Shown here: positions 32,646 through 44,798 of the stretch, piece by piece
Position numbering within the stretch: the first letter of the stretch is position 1
How the letters are laid out: each line of letters begins with the position of its first letter
Origin: Liolophura sinensis
Lineage: Eukaryota; Mollusca; Polyplacophora; Chitonida; Chitonidae
Length of the DNA stretch: 64,000 nt
Assembly (NCBI RefSeq): GCF_032854445.1
Contig: NC_088305.1
Coordinates: 27,674,628 to 27,738,627, forward strand
Direction: 5' to 3'
Notes under the pieces: model-generated
The model's input: the letters and a program-made list of their open reading frames with translations, nothing else
Databases searched by the model: none
What the model was told of the DNA's origin: nothing
Made by a program: the position numbers and the translations under genes

Positions 32646-33800
32646 CAACGCACAAATACATGCAGATTCACATCGAGCAGTTAAAAACAAATATTAACCT
32701 CTCCCCAATGGCGTGTCTCTTCCAGTGGTGAAATAAGTGTGCACGCAGGCTATATAAGCACGTGCACGGTATATACTACTCATTGTACATGTCTACCATT
32801 TTACAGTTGAACAGTGCCAGTCGATCAGTTGCATTACTTCGTACACTTGTACAAAATGTATCATACAAGTGTGCAACGCAAAAACACAACAGTCTGCAGA
32901 CATGTTATATATAACGCACCGTATCGTCACTGTGCAAGGACGTATCAACATACCACATTGTTACAACTCAACACTTAAGCCGAAGTAATTATGGTTATAT
33001 TCACACAACAATGTAAAAACATTCGGTTATATTGTGTATATATTCTGATACATGTACTATTTACACATTAGTCTAATATATTGTCAGTTTTAGCTTATAT
33101 GTGAATGTATAGGCTGTACATGTATGGTATGTAGGCCAGAGTGTGTTCTGATACTTTGATTGCGCCTACCCCTAATCCACTCGATCGTATGCATCGCATG
33201 CCCTACATAGTGAATGAATGCATATGGAGGCTAGGGACTACCAGAAGTCATTGCTAGCATTGTAATCTGAAAACTGGCAAATCTCTTGCACTGCACCAAC
33301 GAACGAAGAATTTCTTCAGAGGCTGCCGTGTAGACATTTTAACCCACAAATGGTAATGTTATGTTATATGCATTATCATTTAAGTATATGTATAAATTTT
33401 ACTTATCGGTATTTATTTATTGTTTCTTTTAATGACTAGTCGATCGATCTCTTCATCCCTCTTCATTTATTAAGTTTTGAATCATAGAATTGTTTTTATG
33501 CATTCACGACAAAGCGTTGTTCTTGTTAACGGCGTATCGAACTTCACTCACAAAACTTACTCTAGATATTAGATTCGAGTTGTGCAAAGTCCTATGGTAG
33601 ATGTCAACGTTATGCGTGTTGTTCAAGATGTATAAAACTTTGAACCTATTTTGACATAGCTTATTTACATTTTACCTACAAACTACAACTACAAGCATTT
33701 GTGATGATACCCACGTTGCAGTTTGTTGCTAACACCGGTTTGTACCGATGTGGTTTACACGTGCTGGCTCAAAAAAGTACACCTTGCACACTATCCCCAT
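32646..33800. other. spacer with a TATA-like site
   Basis: TATATAAG at 32751-32758 in GC-flanked context could be a promoter, but no clear gene follows. An acceptor-like TGTCTCTTCCAG ends at 32725. Confidence 0.35.
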
Positions 33801-33803
33801 GAG

Positions 33804-34211
33804 CTAAGGCTCGGCTCTCAAATCGTGATTTCTCATCGCCTGCACGAGTAAGTCACGTGCAGTCATCTGCATTTGCTCGCCCGGACTTGAGCCAATGGTA
33901 GAAGCCGTTACTTGATGAGCACTTAGTAGAATGATGTCAAGTCTGGGAACGAGGTCACGGCAATGCCGAATTGCGGAGAGTCCGTGATCATTTGGTGATC
34001 TAAATTGGTAATGGAAGGCAGCTTTCACTTCGCTCAGCTGGCGCTTTTGAATTTCTCTTGACACAAGACCTTTGCCGCGGCGAAGGGACCAGTGAGATGG
34101 GTAAGTAACTTTGAAATTCCTTCTGTCACTAACCACAGGCAGACACTTGCCTCTTGCGTGCATACCATCGTGTTGGCATTCATTGTTTACAATTGCGTAA
34201 TGAATAAGCAA
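33804..34211 (-). CDS. hypothetical ORF, 135 codons
   Basis: An antisense frame is open for 135 codons in ordinary (not repetitive) sequence, with balanced composition rich in Arg and His: MHARGKCLPVVSDRRNF, QKRQLSEVKAAFHYQF, IRHCRDLVPRLDIILLSAHQ. It ends at a TAG. The first in-frame codon is TTG; the first ATG is internal, at MHARG. I recognise no family. It could be an exon, a fragment of a transposon gene, or chance. Confidence 0.25.
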   Translation of the reverse strand: MLIHYAIVNNECQHDGMHARGKCLPVVSDRRNFKVTYPSHWSLRRGKGLVSREIQKRQLSEVKAAFHYQFRSPNDHGLSAIRHCRDLVPRLDIILLSAHQVTASTIGSSPGEQMQMTARDLLVQAMRNHDLRAEP

Positions 34212-34464
34212 GCGAGCGGCCTAGCGACAAGTTAACCCAGGATTAACAGCTCAACGATAGCCAGCCAAACGTGACGGCAACGGCTGGCAACCGCTTTATC
34301 TAAATTTTGTCACATATTAAAAATGTGGCTTATCAATTTGACAGCTGACGCCTTCTCATCCGTTTTTTAGGGTCATACATATGTTCCATATCAGGAAATC
34401 ATGTCTAACAAGAAATTCAGCTCTGTAGCTCTAGTTGAAACCACAGTACGAACACATACATTTT

Positions 34465-34605
34465 GGTTGCAGCAACCTGTGGAAAGACGTCTGTTTTCCC
34501 CGGCCATGCCCGGTTTCCTCCCACCATAATGCTGACCACTGTCATATAAGTAAAATATTCTTGACTATGGCAGAAAACATCAATCAAATAAATAAATAAA
34601 TAAAT
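34465..34605 (+). mobile_element. SINE family A, 3' part
   Basis: Sense fragment: TGCAGCAACCTGTGGAAAGA, TTTCCTCCCACCATAATGCT, TAAGTAAAATATTCTTGACT, ATCAATCAAATAAATAAATA. Confidence 0.8.
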
Positions 34606-35971
34606 ACATCCACATATGTATTTCAAACACATTTCCTGTAGTTTGGCAATCTGGGGTTATGCAATTATCATTTATTCATTCTTAAGGTTTAGGCTAAGTT
34701 TACGAGAACATAAATTTTTTTTTTGGTGAATGTTCACTTTATTGACAAGAACAATAATCCAGTTTTAAGGCAGCACATTTAACATCAGATTGTCGCTGCA
34801 GTGTGCGTATTATGCCCTCTAGCTCACTGCTGTACGTGGTCAAGCGCTGTGTGAGCAAAACACTAACAAGTATTGTTTGCAGTCACTGTAGGCCTTCAGG
34901 TGGTTTTGTCAGCGGTTAAAGTCGAGGAACCATTTCTCCTAATTTGAGTAAGGTGTGTAAGTTTACAGGTAAGTTTTGAAGTGCTAAGGTGACCAGAGAG
35001 CGTCATACCTGGATAGTGGAAATTAGTAATAATCATTGTATTAACTATCATTATCCAGCTCACCCCAGCACTTTTCATCTGGCACATTTTGACTCCTTCT
35101 GATTTGATTCATCCACCTTGAACCGCTTAAGACAATTTTTTGTTTTTGTTTTTAAGTTTATTCATTATCTTAACAGAAAGAATATACATTGGTCTCAGTA
35201 ATTTGATTTTTAGGCCTTTGCCTGCTTATGAAAGTCTGTTTTTACATATGGTGACAAAACTCTTGTGTCCTAATGGTGGTAAACACCTTAGCCTGATATT
35301 GCTTTGTCCAACAGAGCCCTGAATATGTGTTTGGTAGCTAAGGCCTGTGGTCAGTGCATGGTGCTGTTCGGCTTGACCTCCTCTGCTACAGTAGAAATGG
35401 GAGTCTCTGAGTTTGTAGCCTGCTGGCCCTAGGTCTATTCTTAACCCATCCAGGCACTATAAGGATTCTTCACAATGAGGCAGTGAAGGATGAAGTACTT
35501 CTTCCTGATCTCTTTATTGATTTTTTTTTTTTTTTTTTTTTTTTTTTGTTGGCACTGTCTGATAAGATACGTAGACAGCATCTGTGGACATGAACATGTA
35601 GGTTTGACAAGGTATGAGTGTTGGTAGTATGTCTGTACTAAGACTAACTATAAAAGATGATGTGCTAGCACTTTTGTACAACTTTCAATCTAGTGGTTTA
35701 ATAAAAACCATACCTTAGGAATGCAGAAGTTGCAATTTATGCACTGTGTTTGCTTACCTGAGTTTTTGGTTTATTTAATGTAAGTTTTAAGACTAATTAG
35801 GTCATTGATATTTCATGTTTTTTGGGTTTTTTTGTTTTCAATCATATGGTATCGGGATAGACCCTTGATCTGAGTCTCTTCATCCCAGATTTCTTCTCAC
35901 CTTTATTCATTGTTTTTTATAAAGACGCAATACTGAATACAAAATTTGTGCTTCAAAGAGAAAATTGAACC
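34606..35971. other. no gene seen
   Basis: Contains a poly-T run (35519-35547). A 60-codon + frame at 35140-35322 has no support. Confidence 0.4.
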
Positions 35972-36275
35972 GACCCCGCTAGCACAGTTGGTAGAGCGTC
36001 CGCTTCGGGAGTGGTAGATCCAGGGTCAATCCTGGGTCAGATCACACCTAAAACATTAAAAGTGGAAGTTACAGCTTCCTCGCTTGGCGTTCAGCATGAA
36101 AAGGATAGTGCACCGACTTGTTGACTCGTATCAGTATAATGCCTCGGGCAGGGCACCTTACTTATCTTCGGTTAGCCGTCTCATTGAAGCAGCACTAGAT
36201 AAAAAAAGGTGGTGGAAGTCCGTCCCGCAACAAGGAGGCACATCACATTACCCTCAAACTAGAAGGACGAGGACT
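35972..36275 (+). mobile_element. SINE family B, tail lost
   Basis: The best-kept family B head in the window: CCCCGCTAGCACAGTTGGTA, GAGCGTCCGCTTCGGGAGTG, GATCCAGGGTCAATCCTGGG. The body has CTTCCTCGCTTGGCGTTCAG and AAGGAGGCACATCACATT. The GTTGAGTACGACGTTAAACC tail is missing. Confidence 0.85.
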
Positions 36276-36544
36276 TTTATAATGTTCATGCACTTACCAT
36301 GGGGCAAAAGGGTCTCTAGTTTTTTAAGAGCTCAGAATAAACGGTTGACCTCACATTCCCAGTTCATCACAAAGATGACTTTGCCCCATGCAGATAGACT
36401 TAGTTTTAGACAAATAAATGATAGCTTTAATTTATACACTACATTTATAATTTGCTCTCTTAGAATATCTGTTATTAGATTCTAACATACTTGCACTTTA
36501 CACCTAAAATCATGTTGGACGACCTTATTTTGTGTTGTGTAAAT

Positions 36545-36895
36545 GGTTAATGTGGTTACAGGTGGCAACAGAAAGTTCTTTGTTACAAGTGGTAAAAGAA
36601 AAGTCTTGTTACAGGCAGCAACAGAAAGTTCTTTGTTACAAGTGGCAACAGAAAGCTCTTTGTTACAAGTGGCCAAAGAAAGTTCTTTGTTACAAGGGCA
36701 ACAGAAAGTTCTTTGTTACAAGCGGCAGCAGAAAGTTCTTTGTTACAAGCAGCAACAGAAAGTTCTTTGTTACAAGTGGCAACAGAAAGTTCTTTGTTGC
36801 AAGTGGCAACAGAAAGTTCTTTGTTACAAGTGGTAACAGACAATTCTCTGTTACAAGTGGCAACTGAAGGTTCTCTTACAGTCAAGAGGTAGACA
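36545..36895 (+). repeat. 27-bp minisatellite, about 12 copies
   Basis: Units GTTACAAGTGGCAACAGAAA, GTTCTTT. The 27-bp period keeps frames open on both strands, giving false proteins with TSGNRKFFV or TCNKELSVA repeats. Confidence 0.95.
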
Positions 36896-37385
36896 GTTTC
36901 TGAACTCTACAGTGGTTACAAGTGGTCACAGAAGGTTCTCTTAGACTAACTGTGTTGGTCTGTGATTACAGAAGGTTCTCTTAGATTACCGTGTTGGTCT
37001 GTGGTTACAAGTGGCCACAGAAGGTTCTCTTAGACTTACTGTGTTGGTCTGTGGTTACAAGTGGTCACAGAAGGTTCTCTTAGATTACTGTGTTGGTCTG
37101 TGGTTACAAGTGGTCACAGAAGGTTCTCTTAGATTACTGTGTTGGTCTGTGGTTACAAGTGGCCACAGAAGGTTCTCTTAGACTTACTGTGTTTACAAGT
37201 GGTCACAGAAGGTTCTCTTAGATTACTGTGTTGGTTTGTGGTTACAAGTGGCCACAGAAGGTTCTCTTAGACTTACTGTGTTAGTCTGTGGTTACAAGTG
37301 GCCAAAAAAAGTTCTCTTAGATTACTGTGTTGGTTTGTGGTTACAAGTGGCCACAGAAGGTTCTCTTACTGTGTTGGCTAGTGTG
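36896..37385 (+). repeat. ~50-bp minisatellite, about 10 copies
   Basis: Units GTTACAAGTGGTCACAGAAG, GTTCTCTTAGATTACTGTGT, TGGTCTGTG. They share the GTTACAAGTGG-ACAGAA-GTTCT core with the array just before, so the second array probably grew from the first with an added 23-bp segment. Confidence 0.93.
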
Positions 37386-37935
37386 GCAACTCACTAATAT
37401 CTATGACATTCTGCAAATAGGTGACGTTGTCTTGCACACAGGCGTCATGTTAAGTGAATGGCCTATATTACAAAGATAGAATGTAAACAATTTTCACCGA
37501 CCGGCCCATGTTGAAAAATAGACAGGATGTCATACAACTGATCGAAAGACCAATAAGCTGACCAACTGATCAACTGACAGGTTAATTGCGGATTGTTCAT
37601 GTGAGACTTTAGAATTAGTCACCTGTAGCTTACCAAACATGTCAAGGTATGTAGAAGTAAATCAGTTCACATCTCCCCAGGTTTGTAGCACTTCTGTCCA
37701 TCAATTAAGATAAAAATACAGATCTATGGGATGGACCGCTCTCTTTTAATGCTAGCTGGGAGAATGTTTTTTATGATTTAGTATTGAAATGAGCTATATG
37801 TGTTTTAGGTCTAGTATATGTCCTTTCTTCAGCAGATCTGAGTACATCCTGTCACATGTGACCCATAATTTACTTTGACATTGGCTTGTCCATTTGACCT
37901 GTATTATAACTGCTTCAAAACCTCATTACTGCAAA

Positions 37936-38190
37936 CTGGCCCAGATAGCACAGTTGGTAGAGCTTGGCGTTTAGCATGAAGGGGATAGTGGAATGACTGT
38001 TTGAGTATAATGGCTTGGTCGGGATGGCTTACTCGCCTTCGGTAAGTCGTCTCAGTGAAGCAGCACTAAATAAAAGAGCGGTGGAAATCCGTCCTGCAAC
38101 AAGGAGGCACATTACATGCACTCTAAGGATTCCTTCGTCGTCATATGACTGAAAAATTGTTGAGCACGTTAAACCCCAAGTACTCACTCA
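37936..38190 (+). mobile_element. SINE family B, internally deleted
   Basis: The head GCCCAGATAGCACAGTTGGT, AGAG is joined directly to CTTGGCGTTTAGCATGAAGG, skipping about 85 bp of the normal copy. The tail CATATGACTGAAAAATTGTT, GAGCACGTTAAACCCCAAG and CACTCACTCA is present. Confidence 0.85.
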
Positions 38191-39470
38191 TTACTGCTAC
38201 AAGATCAGGCCAATCAATTAAAATTTTATGTTTCTGGTAACCTAATTAGTTTTTTAGATTTCATATCAGATGGTAATGAATATTAGATATAAGTGCTGAC
38301 TTTCATGAATAAAATTTAAACAATATGATGTCTTATAGTTGTAGAATCGAGACAGAAGTTTTTGTATTATTTAGTAAAACAGATATCAAAATGCTGTTTC
38401 TAATGTAACTGGCTTGTTTGATTAAAGTCACTTTAGCTTCAGCTGATTGACTCTTGACTCCATAGATGACTCATTGAGTAGGTCAGGGAGTTCTCAGATG
38501 CAGCCGCAAACCCTGATCAAATAAGTACCAAAATCATATTCGTCTCTAATGTCATGAAAGTCTGATGTGACATACCATTTGTGGAACACTTTCCTAGTTT
38601 ACGTGTAATTCCAGCACATCTTTAGATATTTCATCAACAGCCAATGACCCACCCTGCCTCCGCACTTGGCTCCACAAAAAAAAAACACCAAAAAAAAAAA
38701 AAACAAAACCAGCATGTAATGTACATGTACTGTTTACAAGTACTGTGCAGTGTGTGGGTGTTTTGCAAGTTTTCATTTATAATATTGGTTCTGTTTTTAT
38801 GCCATAGTTAATTTTTTAGAACAGTTAGTTTTAATTCTACCCAAATTATTAAGGTTAATGAGCATTGCCATATATGTATATGGATGTATCAGTCTGTTTG
38901 TGCAAAAGGGACTCCTACATTTCATTCCATTCTCGTCCCATTAAAGCAAGTGCTTGTGACGTCATGAAGTCACAGAAAGATTGAACATATAACCAGTCGT
39001 TGTGACATTCGGCTGACTTGAATGACTTGAACAGCCTGCCCTTAGATTGAATATTTAGGAATTCTGATGGCATCACCTTATCATTGTGCCTAATCGCAGA
39101 AAATTACAGACACATGCAATTTTCTAACCTAAATTGTCTTGGTGTACTCGAATTTAAGCCTAAAGCATAGTAAACTGCTTTATTTATTCAAGATACATGC
39201 ATATACTAGTCAAAATATAGAAACTGGTAATAACTGCCTGCAAGCATAATTTCATACAAATCCACACATTCTATTCTTTTCTTATATATGTTTCTAATTA
39301 TTGTCAGCTCACATTATTAATTAGGAAGTAATATTGACAAATAAAAATCAAAATTTGTGTCCATATATATATTGTAATGTACCACTGTGCTTTCACAGGT
39401 AAACAGTGCATCAAAAGTAAGTTCCTTCCAAAAGTGTGTTTGACATTTACCAAGATGTTTGTCCAGTTGT
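38191..39470. other. no gene seen
   Basis: AT-rich spacer with an A-rich tract (38674-38708). Confidence 0.4.
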
Positions 39471-39473
39471 TGT

Positions 39474-39940
39474 GAAATTTTGCAAACAGTGTTTTAGTAA
39501 TCAAGTCAACACACTGTAGCAAGGATTACCGTGTAGACACAGATGTGAGCCAATGAGCATATGTCTTTTTGGAACATAAAGACATTTGATCATGTGCGAT
39601 GGTCTGCCAGTTCCACAGATCTCAATCCGGTTGACAGTGGTGTCCGATCAGACAGGAATGGTTAGTCATCCCTCAAACTCAGATCACCCGGCTCAAAAAA
39701 CACGATGCGAGCTCGCTGTCTCACTGTGATACAAAAGCGCAGTGGTTATACCAGATTTTAACGTTATCTGGTCATAAATGCAGTCAAAATTACCATCAAT
39801 CTGTTTGTAAAATTTTCAAAATCTGTCAGATAATGTGTTTGCACATGCTCATGGGAGCACATCTGTACATGTATCTACACGGTAATCCTTGCTACAATGT
39901 GTTGACTTGATTACTGAATACTGTGTGCAAAATTTGCATG
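39474..39940. mobile_element. foldback (long inverted-repeat) element
   Basis: The arm 39474-39562 (TTTTAGTAATCAAGTCAACA, CACTGTAGCAAGGATTACCG, TGTAGACACAGATGTG) is the inverted match of 39841-39938 (CACATCTGTACATG, TACACGGTAATCCTTGCTAC, AATGTGTTGACTTGATTACT). The loop is about 280 bp. This is the structure of a foldback or MITE-type non-autonomous DNA element; no transposase is present. Confidence 0.75.
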
Positions 39941-39949
39941 ATATATATG

Positions 39950-40128
39950 TGATGTTGTAAACACCTTAAAGTCATACTTTTGATGCTGACACTAAGGTTT
40001 TCTGATAAGAAATTAATCAACCTTAAGAAAGAGCTCTTAACTGGCCTATGAGGTGGATGAAATCAATTAGAATCAAATTAAATGTGTGACTTGAAAATTG
40101 CTAAACTTTAGGTGAAATGTATGTATAT
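39950..40128 (+). mobile_element. MITE-like element, family 1
   Basis: Contains CACCTTAAAGTCATACTTTT, GATAAGAAATTAATCAACCT, GGCCTATGAGGTGGATGAAA and ends TTGCTAAACTTTAGGTGAAA. It matches copies at 45676, 55726 and 56552. The left end is eroded against the foldback element. Confidence 0.65.
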
Positions 40129-40329
40129 ATACATGTAGGTACATGTACTGGCATTATGATAAGAGCGTGACCTTTGGGTCTCATTGTGTTTTATCAGTAT
40201 TATATTTATGACACAAAATAGAAGTATATCAGTCTTACAACATGCACATGTGTGAGTAATCTTTACTGCTTCCATCTGCCATTGTTTGAACAACCTACAA
40301 AATCTTGACACCAGTTACAAAGCCCTGGA

Positions 40330-41660
40330 CAGGTGTATGGTTCACTGTGGCTGGAAAGATGTATGGTTCACTGTGGCTGGGTAGGTGTATGGTTCACTGT
40401 GGCTGGGTAGATGTATGGTTCACTGTGGCTGGATAGGTGTATGGTTCACTGTGGTTGGATAGATGTATGGTTCACTGAGGCTGGGTAGATGTATGGTTCA
40501 CTGTGGCTGGATAGGTGTATGGTTCACAGTGGCTGGATGGGTGTATGGTTCACTGTGGCTGGATAGATGTATGGTTCACTGTGGCTGGATAGGTGTATCG
40601 TTCACTGTGGCTGGATAGGTGTATGGTTCACTGTGGCTGGATGGGTGTATGGTTCACTGTGGTTGGATAGGTGTATCGTTCACTGTGGCTGGATAGGTGT
40701 ATGGTTCACTATGGCTGGATAGGTGTATGGTTCACTGTGGCTGGATAGGTGTATGGTTCACTGTGGCTGGATAGGTGTATGGTTCACTGAGGCTGGATGG
40801 GTGTATGGTTCACTGAGGCTGGATGGGTGTATGGTTCACTGTGGCTGGATGGGTGTATGGTTCACTGTGGCTGGGTAGATGTATGGTTCACTGTGGCTGG
40901 ATAGGTGTATGGTTTACTGTGGCTGGATAGGTGTATGGTTCACTGAGGCTGGATGGGTGTATGGTTCACTATGGCTGGATGGGTGTATGGTTCACAGTGG
41001 CTGGATGGGTGTATGGTTCACTGTGGCTGGATAGGTGTATGGTTCACTGTGGCTGGATAGGTGTATGGTTCACTGTGGCTGGATAGGTGTATGGTTCACT
41101 GTGGCTGGATGGGTGTATGGTTCACTGAGGCTGGATGGGTGTATGGTTCACTGAGGCTGGATGGGTGTATGGTTCACTGTGGCTGGATGGGTGTATGGTT
41201 CACTGTGGCTGGGTAGATGTATGGTTCACTGTGGCTGGATAGGTGTATGGTTCACTGTGGCTGGATAGGTGTATGGTTTACTGTGGCTGGATAGGTGTAT
41301 GGTTCACTGAGGCTGGATGGGTGTATGGTTCACTGTGGCTGGATGGGTGTATGGTTCACTGTGGCTGGATAGGTGTATGGTTCACTGAGGCTGGATAGGT
41401 TATGGTTCACTGTGGCTGGATAGATGTATGGTTCACTGTGGCTGGATAGGTGTATGGTTCACTGTGGCTGGATAGATGTATGGTTCACTGTGGCTGGATA
41501 GGTGTATCGTTCACTGTGGCTGGATAGGTGTATGGTTCACTGTGGCTGGATAGATGTATGGTTCACTGTGGCTGGATAGGTGTATCGTTCACTGTGGCTG
41601 GATAGGTGTATGGTTCACTGTGGCTGGATAGGTTTATCATTCACTGTGGCTGGATAGGTG
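40330..41660 (+). repeat. 26-bp minisatellite, about 51 copies
   Basis: Highly uniform array of GTGTATGGTTCACTGTGGCT, GGATAG. Variants (AGATG or GGTGT; GATGG or GATAG; CGTTC) recur in blocks, for example the run near 40780-40960 is echoed near 41120-41330, which points to a duplication of about 350 bp inside the array. Confidence 0.97.
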
Positions 41661-41666
41661 CATGCA

Positions 41667-41892
41667 TGGTAAAGGACAAAATTGGAACCCAAAAAATGTG
41701 CATTTTTTAAGTCTAATAAATATCATAAAATACCACTTTGGTGCTAAAACTTGCATTTTTCCAGTAGAAGAGCAAGCAGTATTCTACACAAACCTCAAAG
41801 CAACTTTCTGGGATGAACATAGAACTCTCAGAATCATAGACGCAAAATATGCAGCTTACTTATGGGCAAAATTTTATGTCATGTACATGTAG
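41667..41892 (+). mobile_element. MITE-like element, family 2
   Basis: The left end GTAAAGGACAAAATTGG is the inverse of the right end AAAATTTTATGTCATGTAC. The interior holds ATGTGCATTTTTTAAG, AAATACCACTTTGGTGC, TTTTTCCAGTAGAAGAGCAA. This is the most complete copy of this family here. Confidence 0.7.
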
Positions 41893-42926
41893 CTTTAATA
41901 ATAAACAGGACTCTGGTTGGGAGAAGTGATGCGTGTATGTTAAAGGTGGAGGAAACATAAAAATGACATAAAATTCAGATGAAAGATTGTGAAAAGTTAT
42001 TCCTAAATGTGGTCTTCAATATTTTTTATGATTTTGCCTTAAGGAGAACAAGACACTTGAAAATAGTTTTTGTATGGTGGGTATTTGGGACCACCTTTTG
42101 TTATTTATAGTCTTTGTTTAATAATGTCATAATGAGGATGTAAAACAGCTTTAATAAATACTTTTGCACTAGAATTTGTTCTTTTCAGCTAACAAATGTA
42201 TTAAACCTCAATTTGGATCATATTTATATTTTTAATATGTCCATAAATATTATCATTCTGATTTAGGTTAAATGCATATGTTTCGATATAAACAACAAAT
42301 TTACATTCAGATAAATTTATCAGACAAGCATCGCATATTAAGAACATTATGCAACAACGATAAATACCAAAAGTTGGTCCCAAATACACACCATACAAAA
42401 ATATTTTCAAATACCCTTTTCTCTTGAAAAAAAAAAATATTAAAGATAACATTTGCAAATAAGTTTTGACGCTCTTTCATCTCATTTTGGCATCATATTT
42501 ATGTTTTCTTCTCCTTTAAAACAGCTGTATTTATGAAACATATTTGTTTAATGGTGATTATAAATGTTCAGTTTTTGAAAGCTGATAAAGGAGGAGCAAA
42601 AAGTTGAACAAAGTTGTGTTTCATTTGGTGGGGAGGATTATGTAGTATCTTGTAATGACAATGTCCATTGTGTGCATATTTTCCAGGAGCACTCAGGATT
42701 TTTTTTTGTCAAAGGTGATAACAGGATGAATCAGAGTGTCTAGACCTACATGTAGCCAAAACTATATGTGCAACACATTCAACTATCCATAGTGTAATCA
42801 ACATCATATGTTATATTGATGACTTGCTCAATTTGAAAACAAAAGATCTACCCCTGTAGAAATAATACATGCTGTTTGACATGGCATTTACTATTGTGGA
42901 TTGATTTATGATCATTTATTGTGGTG
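41893..42926. other. no gene seen
   Basis: AT-rich spacer; the 85-codon antisense frame at 42201-42458 is Ile/Phe/Tyr-rich from base composition and unsupported. Confidence 0.4.
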
Positions 42927-43191
42927 GGGGCCTCCGTGGCGCACTTGGTTAGCGCGCTAGCGCAGCCTAATGACTCAGTAGCTTCTCACCAATGCGGTCG
43001 CTGTGAGTTCAAGTCCAGCTCATGCTGGCTTTCTCTCTGACTTTACAAGGGAAGGTCTACCAGCAACCTGCAGATGGTGGTGGGTTTCCCCCGGGCTCTG
43101 CCCGGTTTCCTCCCACCATAATACTGGCCACCGTCGTAAAAGTGAAATATTCTTGAGTACGGTGTAAAACACCAATCAAATAAATAAATAA
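42927..43191 (+). mobile_element. SINE family A, full length with target-site duplication
   Basis: A complete copy from GGGGCCTCCGTGGCGCACTT to CACCAATCAAATAAATAAAT. ATTTATTGTGGTG occurs at 42914-42926 and again at 43192-43204, a 13-bp target-site duplication that fixes both ends and shows LINE-type insertion. Confidence 0.95.
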
Positions 43192-44261
43192 ATTTATTGT
43201 GGTGCAACATGGTGATTTGTTATATTATTATGAGTATTCCTCTAATTGTTTTGGCTTATTTAAAAAAAAAAAACAAAGAAAAAAACACCCCAAAAAACAG
43301 TAACTTAAAAGTGGTACTTCTAGTTCAAGTTGCTTCAAATGACTGGCTACTCATGTGAAGCAGAAGAGTTCAAGCAAACATGAGTTATCCCCCCTGGAGA
43401 GACTTCGGTATGTCTTATTTCTGATTAGGTGGTATTGCTCTATTTACTCAGATCTCAAAAAAAAAAAAAGTGGGGGGGGGGGGCACAGGAAACAAACAAA
43501 AACTTACACTTTTATAGTCCAATACAAAGTGATAATGGGGAATGACGTAATCAGATATTGACTTTCCTGTATAGTTTGGCATGGAACCACACATTGATTT
43601 TGATTTATTTGTTTATTTGGTTCGTGTTTTACACTGTAAAGAGTATTTCATTTATGCGGCGACGGCCAGCTTTGTGGTGGAAGGATACCCACATCTATTT
43701 TGACAACATCATTTTTATAATGCTGTATTGCCAGCAATTTTTATGAGAAAAGGTAATTTTTGAAACTTTAGAATTTGTGTATTGTGGCTCTAAATGTATT
43801 TTGAAATTCTGCTGCTAAAATGTGTATTTATCTGTCATTTTGAACATAGAGACAAATATCCCTGCTACATGATGAGGTACTGGAGTCGAGAACTCATGAC
43901 CTGACATTATTAGACATTCTACATAATGTACAATGACAAATTAAAGATATCGAAAATCATGGATTATTTTTATGCAAATAATACAGGTCGAACAGATTTG
44001 TCAGGGATCAAAAAAAAAAAGACTTTCACGGCTCAAAGTAAACATATATTATTTGTTAATACACTGTTCAGAAATTTCAAGTTCGGAAATTACTCGAGAC
44101 GTTAGAGTGACTTCCCTTTGGGCTGATTGTGATTTATGGTATTTCGATCTATAAACAGAAACAGAGATAAGTACGTTTATATATACTGGGCATGTTTACA
44201 TTCTACCTGAGAAGTTTCACCTGAGCTAATAAGCAGCCATTACAATGTACCCTATATGATC
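43192..44261. other. spacer with A/G tracts
   Basis: An A run plus GGGGGGGGG near 43456-43485 and an antisense family A tail fragment at 43600-43690 (TTTGTTTATTTGGTTCGTGT, CATTTATGCGGCGACGGCCA). No gene. Confidence 0.5.
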
Positions 44262-44428
44262 ATAAATTTCGTCCATGACTAACTTGCCCATTTTTCCTGA
44301 TTCTGAGAGTTCTACTGAGTTTAGAAAGGTGTTTTCAAGTTTGCTGGGAACATGGGATGATCTACAAGAATGAAAAATAATAATTTGTGACATTTATTTG
44401 CCTATAAAGCGGCACTTTTGGGGGTGAG
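44262..44428 (-). mobile_element. MITE-like element, family 2, inverted
   Basis: ATAAATTTCGTCCATGACTA, TGATTCTGAGAGTTCTA, GGGAACATGGGATGATCTAC. This is the reverse-oriented version of the CTCTCAGAATCATAG and AAATTTTATGTC segments of the copy at 41667. It is truncated. Confidence 0.5.
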
Positions 44429-44798
44429 ACTTCAGATCATGTACTTAGGGTATGTTACCTCACAGTGTAAAGCTGCAGTGTCATGTCAGAAGGTATGACA
44501 CTGAGGTGTCATAAGCTAAGGTTATGTGTGCAAATCACAAATACATAATTATAGTCAACATCGTGTCTCAATCCCAGTCTGTTGGTAGTCCTGGCCCCAT
44601 TATCACAGAGCTGTCTTAGACCTAAGTCAGGCTTAGTCTAATGTCAAAACAGTTTACCTCCCTTTCTAACGTCAAAACAGTTTTCTGCCCTACATTTGCA
44701 ACATGAAGAATTTTAATATTTATACCAAGAGTTGCCTTAAACCTTTACGAATAAAAAGAAAATGAAAATAATCATTTAGGGAAAAATCTATGTTACTG

